Below are positions 25,982 to 34,570 of a stretch of DNA of 64,000 nt, piece by piece. Numbering within the stretch: position 1 is the first letter of the stretch; each line of letters opens with the position of its first letter. The notes below the pieces were generated by a model. That model worked only from the letters and a program-made list of their open reading frames with translations. It ran no database searches and was not told the origin of the DNA. This stretch comes from Solidesulfovibrio magneticus RS-1 (GTDB lineage Bacteria; Desulfobacterota; Desulfovibrionia; Desulfovibrionales; Desulfovibrionaceae), in contig NC_012796.1 of the NCBI RefSeq assembly GCF_000010665.1, positions 4,984,001 to 5,048,000 of the forward strand, written 5' to 3'. A program made the translations under genes and the position numbers.

Positions 25982-26893
25982 ATGGCCCAGTCCGATATTC
26001 TGCTCGAAGCCGGAACCAACGAACTCGAAATCATCGAATTCTTCATTGATGAAGGACCCGAGCGCGGCCTCACCAACTACGGCGTCAACGTGGCCAAGGT
26101 GCTGGAAGTCATCGAATCGCCGGGACTGGAACCGTTGCCCGGCGCGCCGCATCCCTGCTTCATGGGGGCCATTCCGCTTCGCGACATCGTGCTGCCGGTG
26201 CTGGACCTGGCCGTGTGGCTGGGCCTGCCCCGGGTGCGCCGCCCCCACGAAATCATTCTGGTCACCCGGTTCAACAGCCGCACCACCGGCTTCCTGGCCA
26301 CCGGCGTCACCAACATCCACCGCTTCCACTGGCGCGACGTGGAACCGCCCCATCAGGCCATTTCCGCCCTGGCCACCAACGCCGTCACCGGGCTTGTGCG
26401 CCACGAAGGCCGCTTCATCCTGCTTTTGGACCTCGAAAAGATTATCTTCGAACTCGACGCCGGCCTGCCCCAGGACGACGACGCCCCGCCGCCCTCGGCA
26501 AAACGCCTACGGGCCCTGGTGGCCGAGGATTCCGGCATCATGCGCCACATGATCCGCGAGCGCCTGGAAGCCGCCAATTTCGAGACGGCGCTGGTCGGCG
26601 ACGGCCAGCAGGCCCTGGACCTGCTTCTGGACCCGGAGGGCGTGCGCCCGGACATCGTCATCTCGGACATCGAAATGCCGCGTCTGGACGGCTATACCCT
26701 GACCCGACACATCCGCGAGACGCCGGCCCTGGCCCGGCTGCCGGTCATCCTGTTCTCCTCGCTCATCACCGACGAACTGCGCCACAAGGGACAGTCGGTC
26801 GGAGCCGACGAACAGATCTCCAAGCCCCAGTTCGGCGACCTAGCCCGACTGGCCATGGAGTTGATCGAAAAGCGCCGCACCCTGGCCGACTAG
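25982..26893 (+). CDS. cheV: CheV chemotaxis coupling protein (CheW + receiver)
   Basis: A 303-residue protein. Residues 10-165 are a CheW domain (VAKVLEVIESPGLEPLPGAP, GAIPLRDIVLPVLDLAVWLG) that bridges receptors and CheA. Residues 175-300 are a response-regulator receiver with an acidic pair (AED at 181-183), the phospho-acceptor D229 (IVISDIEMPRLDG) and the conserved Lys in ISKPQ. CheV couples receptors to the kinase and adapts through phosphorylation. The start MAQSDILLEAGTNELEI is used because the upstream in-frame ATG would add a non-CheW leader. It is a single gene 63 bp before the ABC exporter. Confidence 0.92.
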   Translation: MAQSDILLEAGTNELEIIEFFIDEGPERGLTNYGVNVAKVLEVIESPGLEPLPGAPHPCFMGAIPLRDIVLPVLDLAVWLGLPRVRRPHEIILVTRFNSRTTGFLATGVTNIHRFHWRDVEPPHQAISALATNAVTGLVRHEGRFILLLDLEKIIFELDAGLPQDDDAPPPSAKRLRALVAEDSGIMRHMIRERLEAANFETALVGDGQQALDLLLDPEGVRPDIVISDIEMPRLDGYTLTRHIRETPALARLPVILFSSLITDELRHKGQSVGADEQISKPQFGDLARLAMELIEKRRTLAD

Positions 26894-26956
26894 ATTGCCT
26901 TCACCGGCAAACCGGGGCACAGTCCTCCAAATATCCGAGCCAAGGCGGACCGTCGC

Positions 26957-29497
26957 ATGAAGCTGCGCCCCGACATTCCAGACGCCCTGTACAAACGGTC
27001 GCTGTTCTCCTGGGTCTGGACCAGCAATTTGAAGCTCCAGGGCATCCTGCTCATCATCATCGTGGTCACCGTGGCCGTGCGGGTGCTGCCCCTGGAGATG
27101 CAAAAAAAGATCATCAACCAGGCAATATCGCTCAAGCGCCTGGATCTGCTCCTCATGTACTGCGGCTACTATCTGGCCTGCGTGGTGGCCGCCTCGGGGC
27201 TTAAGCTCGCCATAAACGCCCTGCAGAACTACATCGGCCAACAGTCGCTCACCGACCTGCGCAAGCAGCTCTACGCCCACATCTTAAAACTCCCCATGTC
27301 GTTTTTCCGCAAGGCCTCGCCCGGCATGGTGGTCTCCTCGCTCATTGCCGAGGTGGCCAACACCGGTGAATTCGTGGGCCAGGCCATTGCCGTGCCCGTC
27401 ACCAACGTGCTGACGCTGTTCGCTTTCGCCGGCTACCTCTTCTATTTGAACCCCCTCATGGCCGTCATCAGCATGGCGCTTTATCCCATCGCCATCCTGG
27501 TCATCCCGGCCCTGCAAAAACGGGCCAACGCCGCCAACAAGCAGCGGGTGGACACCGGCCGCCAGCTCTCGACGCTCATCAGCGAAACCGTTTCCGGCAT
27601 CCACGAAGTCCACGCCAACGCCAGCTTCCGCCTGGAAAACAAGCGCTTTGGGGCCATGGCCGACAAGCTCTTCAAGGTGCGCGTGGTCTGGAACCTGTAT
27701 AAGTTCGCCATCAAGGTCTCCAACAACTTTTTCCAGAACCTCGGCCCCTTCGTGCTGTTTCTCGTGGGCGGCTATCTGGCCATAAACGGCCGCTTCGACC
27801 TCGGCGCGCTGGTGGCTTTTCTCTCGGCCAACGAGAAGCTCTACGATCCCTGGAAGGAGCTGATGGATTTCTACCAGACCTACCAGGACGCCTCGGTCAG
27901 CTACGAGCGCATCATGGAATATTTCCAGGGCGACCCGGAGTTCATCGAAGAACCGGCCGACCCGCGCCCGCCCCTGGTCCTGGCCGGGGCGTTTTCGGCC
28001 AACAATCTGGTGATGGAAGTGCCGGGCGGCATCCAACTCTTAAAGGGCGTGTCCCTGGACATCGCGCCGGGCGAACTCACGGCCCTGGTCGGTTTTTCCG
28101 GCTCGGGCAAGTCCACCCTGGCCCTTTGCCTGTGCCAGAACCTCAAATACACCGGCGGCCAGGCCACCTTTGACGGCAACGACATCGACGCCCTGCCCAA
28201 GTCCGACATCGCCGACAACATGGGCGTGGTGTCCCAGCATCCCTTCATCTTCGAAGGCACCATCCGGGCCAATCTGCTCTATTCCATCAACGCCCGGCGC
28301 GAGGCCCACGGCGTCACGGGCGAGGACGGCCTGCCCACGGTGGACGAGATCATCGCCGTGGTGCAGCAGGTCGGGCTTTTTGCCGACATCCTGCGTTTTG
28401 GCCTCAATTCGGTCTTCAAGGAAGGCAAAAAGGAAAATCTCGTCAAGAAGGTGGTGCGGGTGCGCGAGGCCTACCATGCCGGCCACGCCGAGAGTCTGGC
28501 CGACTGGGTCGAATTTTTCGATCCCACCCAATACCTCTACTACAGCAGCGTGGCCGAGAACATCGTCTTCGGCACGCCCAACCGGGACGATCTGGCCCCG
28601 GAGAATCTGCCGGCCAATCCGTTTTTCATCGGCTTCCTCCACGACGCGGGCCTGAAGATGCTGCTGGTCCAGACCGGGGCCGAGCTGGCCGCCCGCACCG
28701 TGGACATCTTGAAAGACGTGCCCTCCCCGGACGCCACCTTTTTCGAGCAATCGCCCATCACCGTGGACGAGTTCGAGGCCTACCGCGATCTGGCCGGGCG
28801 GCTGGGCCGAGTGCGGCTGCACAAGCTCTCCCCCGAGGACGAGCGGCTGCTCCTCACCCTGGCCCTGCGTTTCACCCCGGGCAAACACACCATCGTCGGG
28901 CTGTCCCACATCCTGGAGGGCCTGCTGCTCCAGGGCCGGGCCATGTTCGCCGAGCGCGTGGCCTCGGACCTGCCGGGCGCGGTGACGTTCCTGCGCCGCA
29001 AGGATTATCTCTATTCCATGACCGTCATGGACAACATCCTGTTTGGCCGCCTGAAAACCACCAGCGCCAAGGTGGTGGACCAGATCCAGAAGACCATCGT
29101 CAGCCTGCTCATCGAAGAGGACATGCTGGAGCGGGTGTTGGAAATCGGCCTCGACTTCCAGGTCGGATCCATGGGCGACCGCCTGTCCGGCGGCCAGCGC
29201 CAGAAGGTGGCCCTGGCCCGGGCGTTTCTCAAGGAACCGCCGGTGCTCATTCTCGACGAGGCCACGGCGGCCCTGGACAACGCCTCCCAGGCCCGCATCC
29301 AGAACCTGCTGGAAAACAAGTGGCGGGGGCGCTCCACGGTCATCGCCGTGGTGCACCGGCTGGACACCATCAAGAACTACGACAAGGTGGCGGTCATGAA
29401 GGCCGGCCGCATCGTCGAGGTCGGTTCCTACGCCGATCTCATGGACAAAAAGGGGATGCTCTATGAGCTCGTCTACGGAGCGGCCGCAAGGGCCTAA
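26957..29497 (+). CDS. ABC exporter half-transporter with greatly enlarged ATPase domain
   Basis: An 846-residue protein. Residues 1-310 are the six-helix exporter TM domain. The nucleotide-binding domain starts at about 340: Walker A GFSGSGKST (379-387), Q-loop Q427, signature LSGGQRQK (743-750), Walker B PVLILDEAT (762-770) and H-loop H800. Q-loop and signature are 316 residues apart, against about 70-75 usually, so about 240 residues are inserted. The segment normally found once after the Q-loop occurs three times: FIFEGTIRANLLYS (430), QYLYYSSVAENIVFG (525) and DYLYSMTVMDNILFG (683). All catalytic motifs are kept, so it is probably active. The substrate is unknown. The downstream CNBD gene overlaps its end by 35 bp. 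Confidence 0.88.
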   Translation: MKLRPDIPDALYKRSLFSWVWTSNLKLQGILLIIIVVTVAVRVLPLEMQKKIINQAISLKRLDLLLMYCGYYLACVVAASGLKLAINALQNYIGQQSLTDLRKQLYAHILKLPMSFFRKASPGMVVSSLIAEVANTGEFVGQAIAVPVTNVLTLFAFAGYLFYLNPLMAVISMALYPIAILVIPALQKRANAANKQRVDTGRQLSTLISETVSGIHEVHANASFRLENKRFGAMADKLFKVRVVWNLYKFAIKVSNNFFQNLGPFVLFLVGGYLAINGRFDLGALVAFLSANEKLYDPWKELMDFYQTYQDASVSYERIMEYFQGDPEFIEEPADPRPPLVLAGAFSANNLVMEVPGGIQLLKGVSLDIAPGELTALVGFSGSGKSTLALCLCQNLKYTGGQATFDGNDIDALPKSDIADNMGVVSQHPFIFEGTIRANLLYSINARREAHGVTGEDGLPTVDEIIAVVQQVGLFADILRFGLNSVFKEGKKENLVKKVVRVREAYHAGHAESLADWVEFFDPTQYLYYSSVAENIVFGTPNRDDLAPENLPANPFFIGFLHDAGLKMLLVQTGAELAARTVDILKDVPSPDATFFEQSPITVDEFEAYRDLAGRLGRVRLHKLSPEDERLLLTLALRFTPGKHTIVGLSHILEGLLLQGRAMFAERVASDLPGAVTFLRRKDYLYSMTVMDNILFGRLKTTSAKVVDQIQKTIVSLLIEEDMLERVLEIGLDFQVGSMGDRLSGGQRQKVALARAFLKEPPVLILDEATAALDNASQARIQNLLENKWRGRSTVIAVVHRLDTIKNYDKVAVMKAGRIVEVGSYADLMDKKGMLYELVYGAAARA

Positions 29498-29996
29498 CCT
29501 GGCGGCCTGCGGGTTCAACGACCATCTGGACCTGTTGCGGGAGTTGCCGATCTATAACGGCGTGCCCTTGGACGTGGTGAAGGTGCTGGCCTACCTGTCC
29601 ACGGCCGAAAGCTTTTCGGCCGGCGAATCGCTGTGCGACCAGGGCGAGGCGCTCGACCGGTCGTTTTACGTGCTGTGCGGCGAGGTGCACGTGCTGCGCC
29701 ACGTCGAGGGCTGCGACGCGCCCATGCTGACGCGCGGCCCGGGCTTTTTCTTCGGGGGCCTGGGGCTCCTGGCCTCGGCCAAGGCCCTGTACACGGTTCG
29801 CGCGGCCGCGCCGACCCAGTGCCTCACCCTGTCCAAGGAGAAGTTTTTGAAAACGGCCGAGCGTTTTCCGGACATCCTGCCCAAGATCCTGCACAACGTG
29901 GTGGCCCACGTGTTCCGCTGGGAAGAGGCGTTTTTGACCGCCCACGCCGAGGAATGCGCCGCCCGGGGCAACGAGATGGGGCTGAGTCTGTTTTAA
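29463..29996 (+). CDS. Cyclic-nucleotide-binding (CRP-type) sensor domain protein without HTH
   Basis: A 177-residue protein. Residues 28-140 are a CNBD beta-roll: VKVLAYLSTAESFSAGESLC, LDRSFYVLCGEVHVLR, GFFFGGLGLLAS and YTVRAAAPTQCLTLSKEKFLKTAER. The canonical phosphate-binding GE-x-RSA segment is not obvious, so the ligand is uncertain. No C-terminal DNA-binding helix-turn-helix is present, so it is not a transcription factor by itself. Its ATG lies 35 bp inside the ABC exporter gene in another frame, indicating tight coupling and a likely regulatory role for the exporter. Confidence 0.82.
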   Translation: MSSSTERPQGPNLAACGFNDHLDLLRELPIYNGVPLDVVKVLAYLSTAESFSAGESLCDQGEALDRSFYVLCGEVHVLRHVEGCDAPMLTRGPGFFFGGLGLLASAKALYTVRAAAPTQCLTLSKEKFLKTAERFPDILPKILHNVVAHVFRWEEAFLTAHAEECAARGNEMGLSLF

Positions 29997-30005
29997 GCTC
30001 CGGTT

Positions 30006-30096
30006 AATCGCTTCATCCTCTGAAGCGATTTAGCCGCGCAATCGCTTCACGGGCCGGTCTGGCAGCGGGGAAACGCCGTTTGTCAGACCGGCTTTT
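30006..30096. terminator. Two hairpins between CNBD and methyltransferase genes
   Basis: The first is ATCGCTTCA-tcctc-TGAAGCGAT at about 30007-30030. The second is GCCGGTCTG...CAGACCGGC at about 30053-30091, followed by TTTTG on the plus strand, and overlaps the stop of the minus-strand methyltransferase (30083). They probably form a bidirectional terminator for two convergent genes. Confidence 0.65.
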
Positions 30097-30931
30097 GCGT
30101 CAGGAACACCACGGAATTATAGCGCAAAAAGCCGCCCTTTTCGCCGGCTTTCCAGGCCGCTTCGTAGAGGGCGTGGAGGTCGCCGTCGATGATGCCCGGC
30201 ATCTCGGAGGGCTTGTAGAAGGCCACATGGCTGGCCACGATGGTGGGCTGGCCGCGTCCGGTCAGCAATTGCGGCAGGTCGTCGCCGAAATCCGTCACCA
30301 CAAGCGACCCTCCCTGGTGCACCGGATCGCCGTGGTGCACCGGCGGCAGCACGTCCACCCGGCCCGACGCGCTAAAGCGCACCCGCGCGGTGGTGGGGTG
30401 GCCCTCGTTTAAGGGCACGGTGAAGACATGGCGACCGCCCGGAGCCAGCACCCGCCAGACCTCGGCGAAAGCCCGCCAGGGATCGGCCACATGTTCGAAC
30501 ACGTCCTGGGTGACGACCAGATCGAAGGACGCGTCGGGAAAGCTCAGGCGCTCCAGGTCCTCGCAGCGTAGCCCCGACTGGTCGCAGGACCCGGGCTGGG
30601 CCAGCTCGGGCACGTATTCCGAACAGACATAGCCCGGCAGGCAGCGCAAGCGGTCATGGAGCGGGCCGGCCGCCTGGGCCTCGAACACCCGCCAGCCCAT
30701 CATGGCCGGCAGGGCCTCGGGCAGCCGCCGGGCCGGCTCGCCGGCGGCCAGCTGGGCCACCACCCGGGCCAGGTCGCGGGTGCGGCGGCTGGCCCGGCAG
30801 GACGAGCAGCGCGTTTCGCGCAGGCTGAAACCGGGCTTGATCGGCGAAAAAACCGCCTTCTGACCGCAGACCGAGCACAACCCGTCGGTCTCGAAGACAT
30901 TCCATTCCCGGCATTTGGCTTCCGCGTCCAT
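30083..30931 (-). CDS. SAM-dependent methyltransferase with N-terminal zinc ribbon
   Basis: A 282-residue protein starting at MDAEAKCREWNVFE (GGGAGA 6 bases upstream); the longer frame would translate a hairpin element. CSVCG at about residues 20-24 and CSSCR at about 43-47 form a four-Cys zinc ribbon. The class I methyltransferase core is seen as LERLSFPDASFDLVVTQDVFEHV and AEVWRVLAPGGRHVFTVPL. The glycine-rich SAM loop is weak, as in many glycan-linked methyltransferases. A role in polysaccharide modification is possible but not shown. It follows proB on the same strand with a hairpin and a repeat element between. Confidence 0.82.
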   Translation of the reverse strand: MDAEAKCREWNVFETDGLCSVCGQKAVFSPIKPGFSLRETRCSSCRASRRTRDLARVVAQLAAGEPARRLPEALPAMMGWRVFEAQAAGPLHDRLRCLPGYVCSEYVPELAQPGSCDQSGLRCEDLERLSFPDASFDLVVTQDVFEHVADPWRAFAEVWRVLAPGGRHVFTVPLNEGHPTTARVRFSASGRVDVLPPVHHGDPVHQGGSLVVTDFGDDLPQLLTGRGQPTIVASHVAFYKPSEMPGIIDGDLHALYEAAWKAGEKGGFLRYNSVVFLTQKPV

Positions 30932-31009
30932 GGCGTTTCTCCCTCGCGCCGGTTCAGCCGACGCATTCCCTCGCCTGCCGTCCTCGCTCAATCCTTTCCC
31001 CCGCTTGTG

Positions 31010-31085
31010 GCGCCCCCGCCCGCCACAGACAGCCAGGGGGGCCGGGGGGATAATCCCCCCGGCGGGTCCAGGGCAGCGCCCTGGC
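31010..31085 (+). repeat. Two-hairpin element, CCAGGGC-linked type, copy b
   Basis: cccccgcccgccacagac, then ccaggggggcc, the hairpin ggggggataatcccccc, ggcggg and CCAGGGC-AGC-GCCCTGG. It is nearly identical to the start of the element at 4801, with one terminal hairpin instead of five. It lies in the leader of the methyltransferase gene (minus strand). Confidence 0.75.
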
Positions 31086-31162
31086 AGCGTTCTGCTCGTG
31101 TCGCGTCCACGAAAAGCGCATCTGGCACTTCGCAGACAACGAACTAAAACCATTACTTTTTC

Positions 31163-31188
31163 TTAAAAAATACTCTCGTATTTTTTAA
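31163..31188 (-). terminator. AT hairpin with GAGA loop, 3' of proB
   Basis: On the minus strand: TTAAAAAATAC-GAGA-GTATTTTTTAA then GAAAAAG, beginning 12 bases after the proB stop. It is the same sequence as at 15612 and 59388, with matching flanks further 3' (AATGG, TTTTAGTTCG-like). Likely intrinsic terminator. Confidence 0.75.
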
Positions 31189-31199
31189 GGGGCGCGCCA

Positions 31200-32351
31200 C
31201 TAGATGGCCGGGTCGAGAAGCAGGTTGTCGCGGTGCACGGCTTCTTCGTAGGCGGCTTCGCCGAGCACCTGGGCGATGCGCGTGCTTTTGAGGCCCATGA
31301 TTTTGCGCAGATCGCCGGAAGCGTAGTTGCACAGCCCCAGGGCCACGACTTCGCCGGACACCGCCGCCACCCGCACCATGGAGCCCACCGGGAACTCCCC
31401 GGCCACGTCCACGATGCCGGCCGGCAGCAGGCTTTTGCCCTTGTCCTTGAGCGCCCGCACCGCGCCGTCGTCCACGGTGAGCGTGCCTTGGGGCTCATGG
31501 TGGTAGGCCAGCCAGAACTTGCGCCTGGTGATGGGCTTGCAGCCCGAGACGATAAAGGTGCCCACGCCCTCGTCGCCAAAGGCCTGGGTGAGCGCCCCGT
31601 CCTCGCGGCCGGCCAGGATCAGCGTCGGCACGCCGAGCTGGGCCACGCGCCGGGCCGAGAGCAGCTTGGAATACATGCCGCCGGTGCCCAGCGTGGTCTT
31701 GGCCCCGCACATGGCGTCAAGGTCGAGGTCGGCGATGTTGTCGATGCATTCCATGGGCTTGGCTGCCGGGTTCTCGTCCGGGTTTTCGGCGAACACGCCC
31801 CGGGCCGAGGTCAGGTTGACGAAGAGATCGGCCCCCACCGTGCCGACGAGCAGGCCGGCCAGGCAATCGTTGTCGCCGTAGACCAGTTCGGAGATGGCCA
31901 CGGAGTCGTTTTCGTTGATGACCGGCACCGCGCCGAGATCGAACAGCGTGGACAGGGTGTTGCGCAAGTTGAGGTAGCGCTCGCGGTTGTCCAGGTCGTC
32001 GCGGGTGAGGAGCACCTGGGCGGCGATTCGGCCGTGGCGGGAGAATTCCTGGTCATAGGCGTGCATGATGCGGCTTTGGCCGATGGCCGAGGCGGCCTGC
32101 CGGTGGGGCAGAAACGACGGATCGTAGCGCCCGGCCAGCACGGCCCGGCCGGCGGCCACCGCGCCGCTGGAGACCAGCAGCACTTCGCGCCCCGAGGCCA
32201 CCAGTTCGGCGATCTGGCGGGCCAGGGAGGCAATGACCAGGGATTCCACGCCATCCGGGCCGGCCAGGACGGCGCTGCCGACCTTGATGACCACCCGGCG
32301 GGCCTGGGACATGACTTGCCGGCGCTTCTCGCGCCAGTCGCTCTGGGCCAT
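31200..32351 (-). CDS. proB: Glutamate 5-kinase
   Basis: A 383-residue enzyme that phosphorylates the gamma-carboxylate of glutamate with ATP, the first step of proline synthesis. The amino-acid kinase domain is complete: RRVVIKVGSAVLAGPDG, EVLLVSSGAVAAGRAVL, AIGQSRIMHAYDQEF, VINENDSVAISELVYGDND and GTGGMYSKLLSARR. The C-terminal 90 residues (GTLTVDDGAVRALKDKGKSL, GLCNYASGDLRKIMG) are the PUA domain found in the longer ProB type. AGGAGGG precedes the ATG. proA is not adjacent. Confidence 0.96.
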   Translation of the reverse strand: MAQSDWREKRRQVMSQARRVVIKVGSAVLAGPDGVESLVIASLARQIAELVASGREVLLVSSGAVAAGRAVLAGRYDPSFLPHRQAASAIGQSRIMHAYDQEFSRHGRIAAQVLLTRDDLDNRERYLNLRNTLSTLFDLGAVPVINENDSVAISELVYGDNDCLAGLLVGTVGADLFVNLTSARGVFAENPDENPAAKPMECIDNIADLDLDAMCGAKTTLGTGGMYSKLLSARRVAQLGVPTLILAGREDGALTQAFGDEGVGTFIVSGCKPITRRKFWLAYHHEPQGTLTVDDGAVRALKDKGKSLLPAGIVDVAGEFPVGSMVRVAAVSGEVVALGLCNYASGDLRKIMGLKSTRIAQVLGEAAYEEAVHRDNLLLDPAI

Positions 32352-32431
32352 GGGCCCTCCTTCTCGCTTGGCTGGCGGGGCTGCCCGCCGGGGAATGACG
32401 ACGCGGCGCGTCGCCTTGTTGGTTACGACTT

Positions 32432-32656
32432 TCAGGCCTTTTCATCGGCAATGACGCCGCGCGCCAGCTCGACCTGGGCATCCACCCGCGCCCGGGCCGC
32501 TCCCTCGGGACCGCTGGCCGCCCCGTGGCGGGCGGCAAAAGTGGCGTCGGCCGCGCCGGCGTCGGCGGCGGTCTCCTTGATCACCCGGTCAAGCCAGGGC
32601 TTGTACTCGGGGATCACGGGCAAAAGGGGCGGCAACGGCTTGGGCGTGTCGGCCAT
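32432..32656 (-). CDS. Small hypothetical protein
   Basis: A 74-residue protein (MADTPKPLPPLLPVIPEYKP at the start) with GGGAG about 8 bases before the ATG. It is acidic and Ala-rich and has one probable helix (residues 18-33) and no Cys, signal peptide or TM. No family recognised. It lies 80 bp upstream of proB on the same strand, so it may share its transcript. The frame has strong third-position G/C bias, which favours a real gene. Confidence 0.5.
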   Translation of the reverse strand: MADTPKPLPPLLPVIPEYKPWLDRVIKETAADAGAADATFAARHGAASGPEGAARARVDAQVELARGVIADEKA

Positions 32657-32781
32657 GGGGCGGCTCCCTGCCTTGGGGCGTTGCTCTCTTCTACAACCTC
32701 GCCCGCCCCCCGGCAAGGCGGGGCCGGGCCGCTTTTCAAACCGGGCCGGCGCTGCTAGAGCTTGGGCCGGGAGGATTTGTC

Positions 32782-33513
32782 GTGCGCATACGGATGTTGG
32801 AGCTTTTGACCGGCGCGGCCGAGGCTTCGGGCCTGGCCGTGGTCATCGACGTGTTTCGGGCCTGCACCGTGGCCTGCCACGCCCTGGGCGGCGGCGCGGC
32901 GCGCATTCTTCCCGTGGACAGCATCGAGGAAGCCCTGGCGCTAAAGGCTGCCCTTCCCGAGGCCATTTTGGCCGGGGAGCGGCAGTGCATAAAGCCCGCC
33001 GGCTTTGACTGCGGCAACTCGCCCAGCGAACTGGCCGCCTTCGACCTGGCCGGGCGCACGGTCATCCACGCCACCAGCGCCGGCACGCGGGGCATCGTCG
33101 CGGCCATGGGCAGCGCGGACCGGGTCATCACCTGTTCGTTCGCCAACATGGGAGCCACGGCCCGGGCCATCGCGGCGGCCAACCCCGAGGTCGTCTCCAT
33201 CGTGGCCATGGGCAAGGCCGGCCTGGCCCCGGCCCCGGAAGACAAGTTGTGCGGCATGTACCTGGCCAACCTGCTCCAGGACGTGCCCAACGCCTTTGCC
33301 GCCATCCCCAAATTTTTGCGCGGCACGGCCAGCGCCGAAATATTTTTTGGCGACACGGCCATCGTGCCCGAAGCCGATTTCGACCTGTGCCTGACCCTTG
33401 ACGCCTTCGACTTTTTCATCGAAGCCGTGCGCGACGACAACGGCCGGCTGACGCTCACGCGCCGCGACGCGCCGCCCGTCCCGGACAAGCCCGACATGCC
33501 GGCCCAAGCCTAA
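32782..33513 (+). CDS. comB: 2-phosphosulfolactate phosphatase-like protein
   Basis: A 243-residue ComB-family protein starting at GTG with GGGAGGA seven bases upstream. Family marks: VVIDVFRACTVACHALGGGA near residue 20, PAGFDCGNSPSELAAFDLAG near residue 75, VIHATSAGTRGIVAA, and NLLQDVP. ComB removes phosphate from 2-phosphosulfolactate in coenzyme M synthesis. In bacteria without CoM the family is widespread and its substrate is unsettled. No other CoM or sulfolactate gene is in the window, so the enzyme class is sure but the pathway is not. Confidence 0.88.
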   Translation: MRIRMLELLTGAAEASGLAVVIDVFRACTVACHALGGGAARILPVDSIEEALALKAALPEAILAGERQCIKPAGFDCGNSPSELAAFDLAGRTVIHATSAGTRGIVAAMGSADRVITCSFANMGATARAIAAANPEVVSIVAMGKAGLAPAPEDKLCGMYLANLLQDVPNAFAAIPKFLRGTASAEIFFGDTAIVPEADFDLCLTLDAFDFFIEAVRDDNGRLTLTRRDAPPVPDKPDMPAQA

Positions 33514-33583
33514 CCGCGACGGTCGGATAAAGCAGTACGGACGCCGTCACGGAAAAGACCGGGCGCACAGGAGCACACACGGC

Positions 33584-34561
33584 ATGTTGAGCAAGGCGTC
33601 GATGCAGGAAGAGCAGTTTTTCGCTGTCTCGCCCATGATGATCTTCCCCCAGACCCTGGGCCGGTTTCGGGTCTACATCCGCCAGGCCGGCCGGTTCGTG
33701 CTCTACGCCGCCGAAAACGAACAATTCACTCCGCGCCATCGCCAAAAGCTCCACGACGCCGGCGTGACCGAAGTCTACATCCGGGGCGAGCAGCGCCCGG
33801 ATTTCAACCACTATATCGAAAAGCACCTGCCGCAAATCCTCACCGACGAAAAAATACCCGTGCCCGAGCGGGCCAAGGTGCTCTACGGCACGGCCGAATC
33901 CGTGGTGCGCGACGTGTTCGAAACCCGCCTGCCCAAGGGCCTGGGCAAGCGCGAATACTCCCGGGTCGTCAGCCTGGTGGAACGCGCCCTGGAATTTCTG
34001 GCCTCCAACGAATCCCTGCGGGCCATCGCCGCCCTGACCTCCCACGACTATTCGGTGCATACCCACAACGTGCAGGTCTTCGTCTACACCGCCGCCATGC
34101 TGCAAACCATGAAGGTCGACGAATACACCATGGTCCAGGCCGGCATCGGCGCGCTGCTCCACGACATCGGCAAGACCCGGGTGCCCAACGAAATCCTGTC
34201 CAAACCCGGTCCCCTGACCCCGGACGAACGGCTGGTCATCAACACCCACCCGGTCAAGGGCGTGGCCCTGTGCCAGGACGCCGGGCTGACCCCCACGGCC
34301 ATGCAGGGCATCCTCCTGCACCACGAGCGGGTGGACGGCTCGGGCTACCCCGGCGGCCTCACCGACACGCTTATCCCCGACCACGTCAAGGTGCTGACCG
34401 TGGCCGACGTCTACGACGCGCTCACCAGCAAACGGCCCTACGCCGAGGCCCTGCCGCCCTTCCAGGCGCTGCGCCTCATGCGCGAGGAGATGTCCAACCA
34501 CTTCGATATGGACGCCTTCAAGCGGCTGGTGCTCATCTTAAGCGACGCCAAAATGGTGTAA
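33584..34561 (+). CDS. HD-GYP domain phosphodiesterase
   Basis: A 325-residue protein. Residues 10-120 resemble a PilZ-like or DUF3391 lead domain (FPQTLGRFRVYIRQAGRFVL). Residues 150-310 are an HD-GYP domain: HTHNVQVF, the metal pair HDIGK (H193, D194), HHERVDGSGYPGG (246-258) and VADVYDALTSKRPY. All residues for the metal site and the GYP loop are present, so it should hydrolyse c-di-GMP. It is soluble. It is followed 9 bp later by a small zinc-ribbon gene, and together with the GGDEF and EAL proteins in the window suggests an active c-di-GMP network. Confidence 0.93.
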   Translation: MLSKASMQEEQFFAVSPMMIFPQTLGRFRVYIRQAGRFVLYAAENEQFTPRHRQKLHDAGVTEVYIRGEQRPDFNHYIEKHLPQILTDEKIPVPERAKVLYGTAESVVRDVFETRLPKGLGKREYSRVVSLVERALEFLASNESLRAIAALTSHDYSVHTHNVQVFVYTAAMLQTMKVDEYTMVQAGIGALLHDIGKTRVPNEILSKPGPLTPDERLVINTHPVKGVALCQDAGLTPTAMQGILLHHERVDGSGYPGGLTDTLIPDHVKVLTVADVYDALTSKRPYAEALPPFQALRLMREEMSNHFDMDAFKRLVLILSDAKMV

Positions 34562-34570
34562 GGAGACGGC

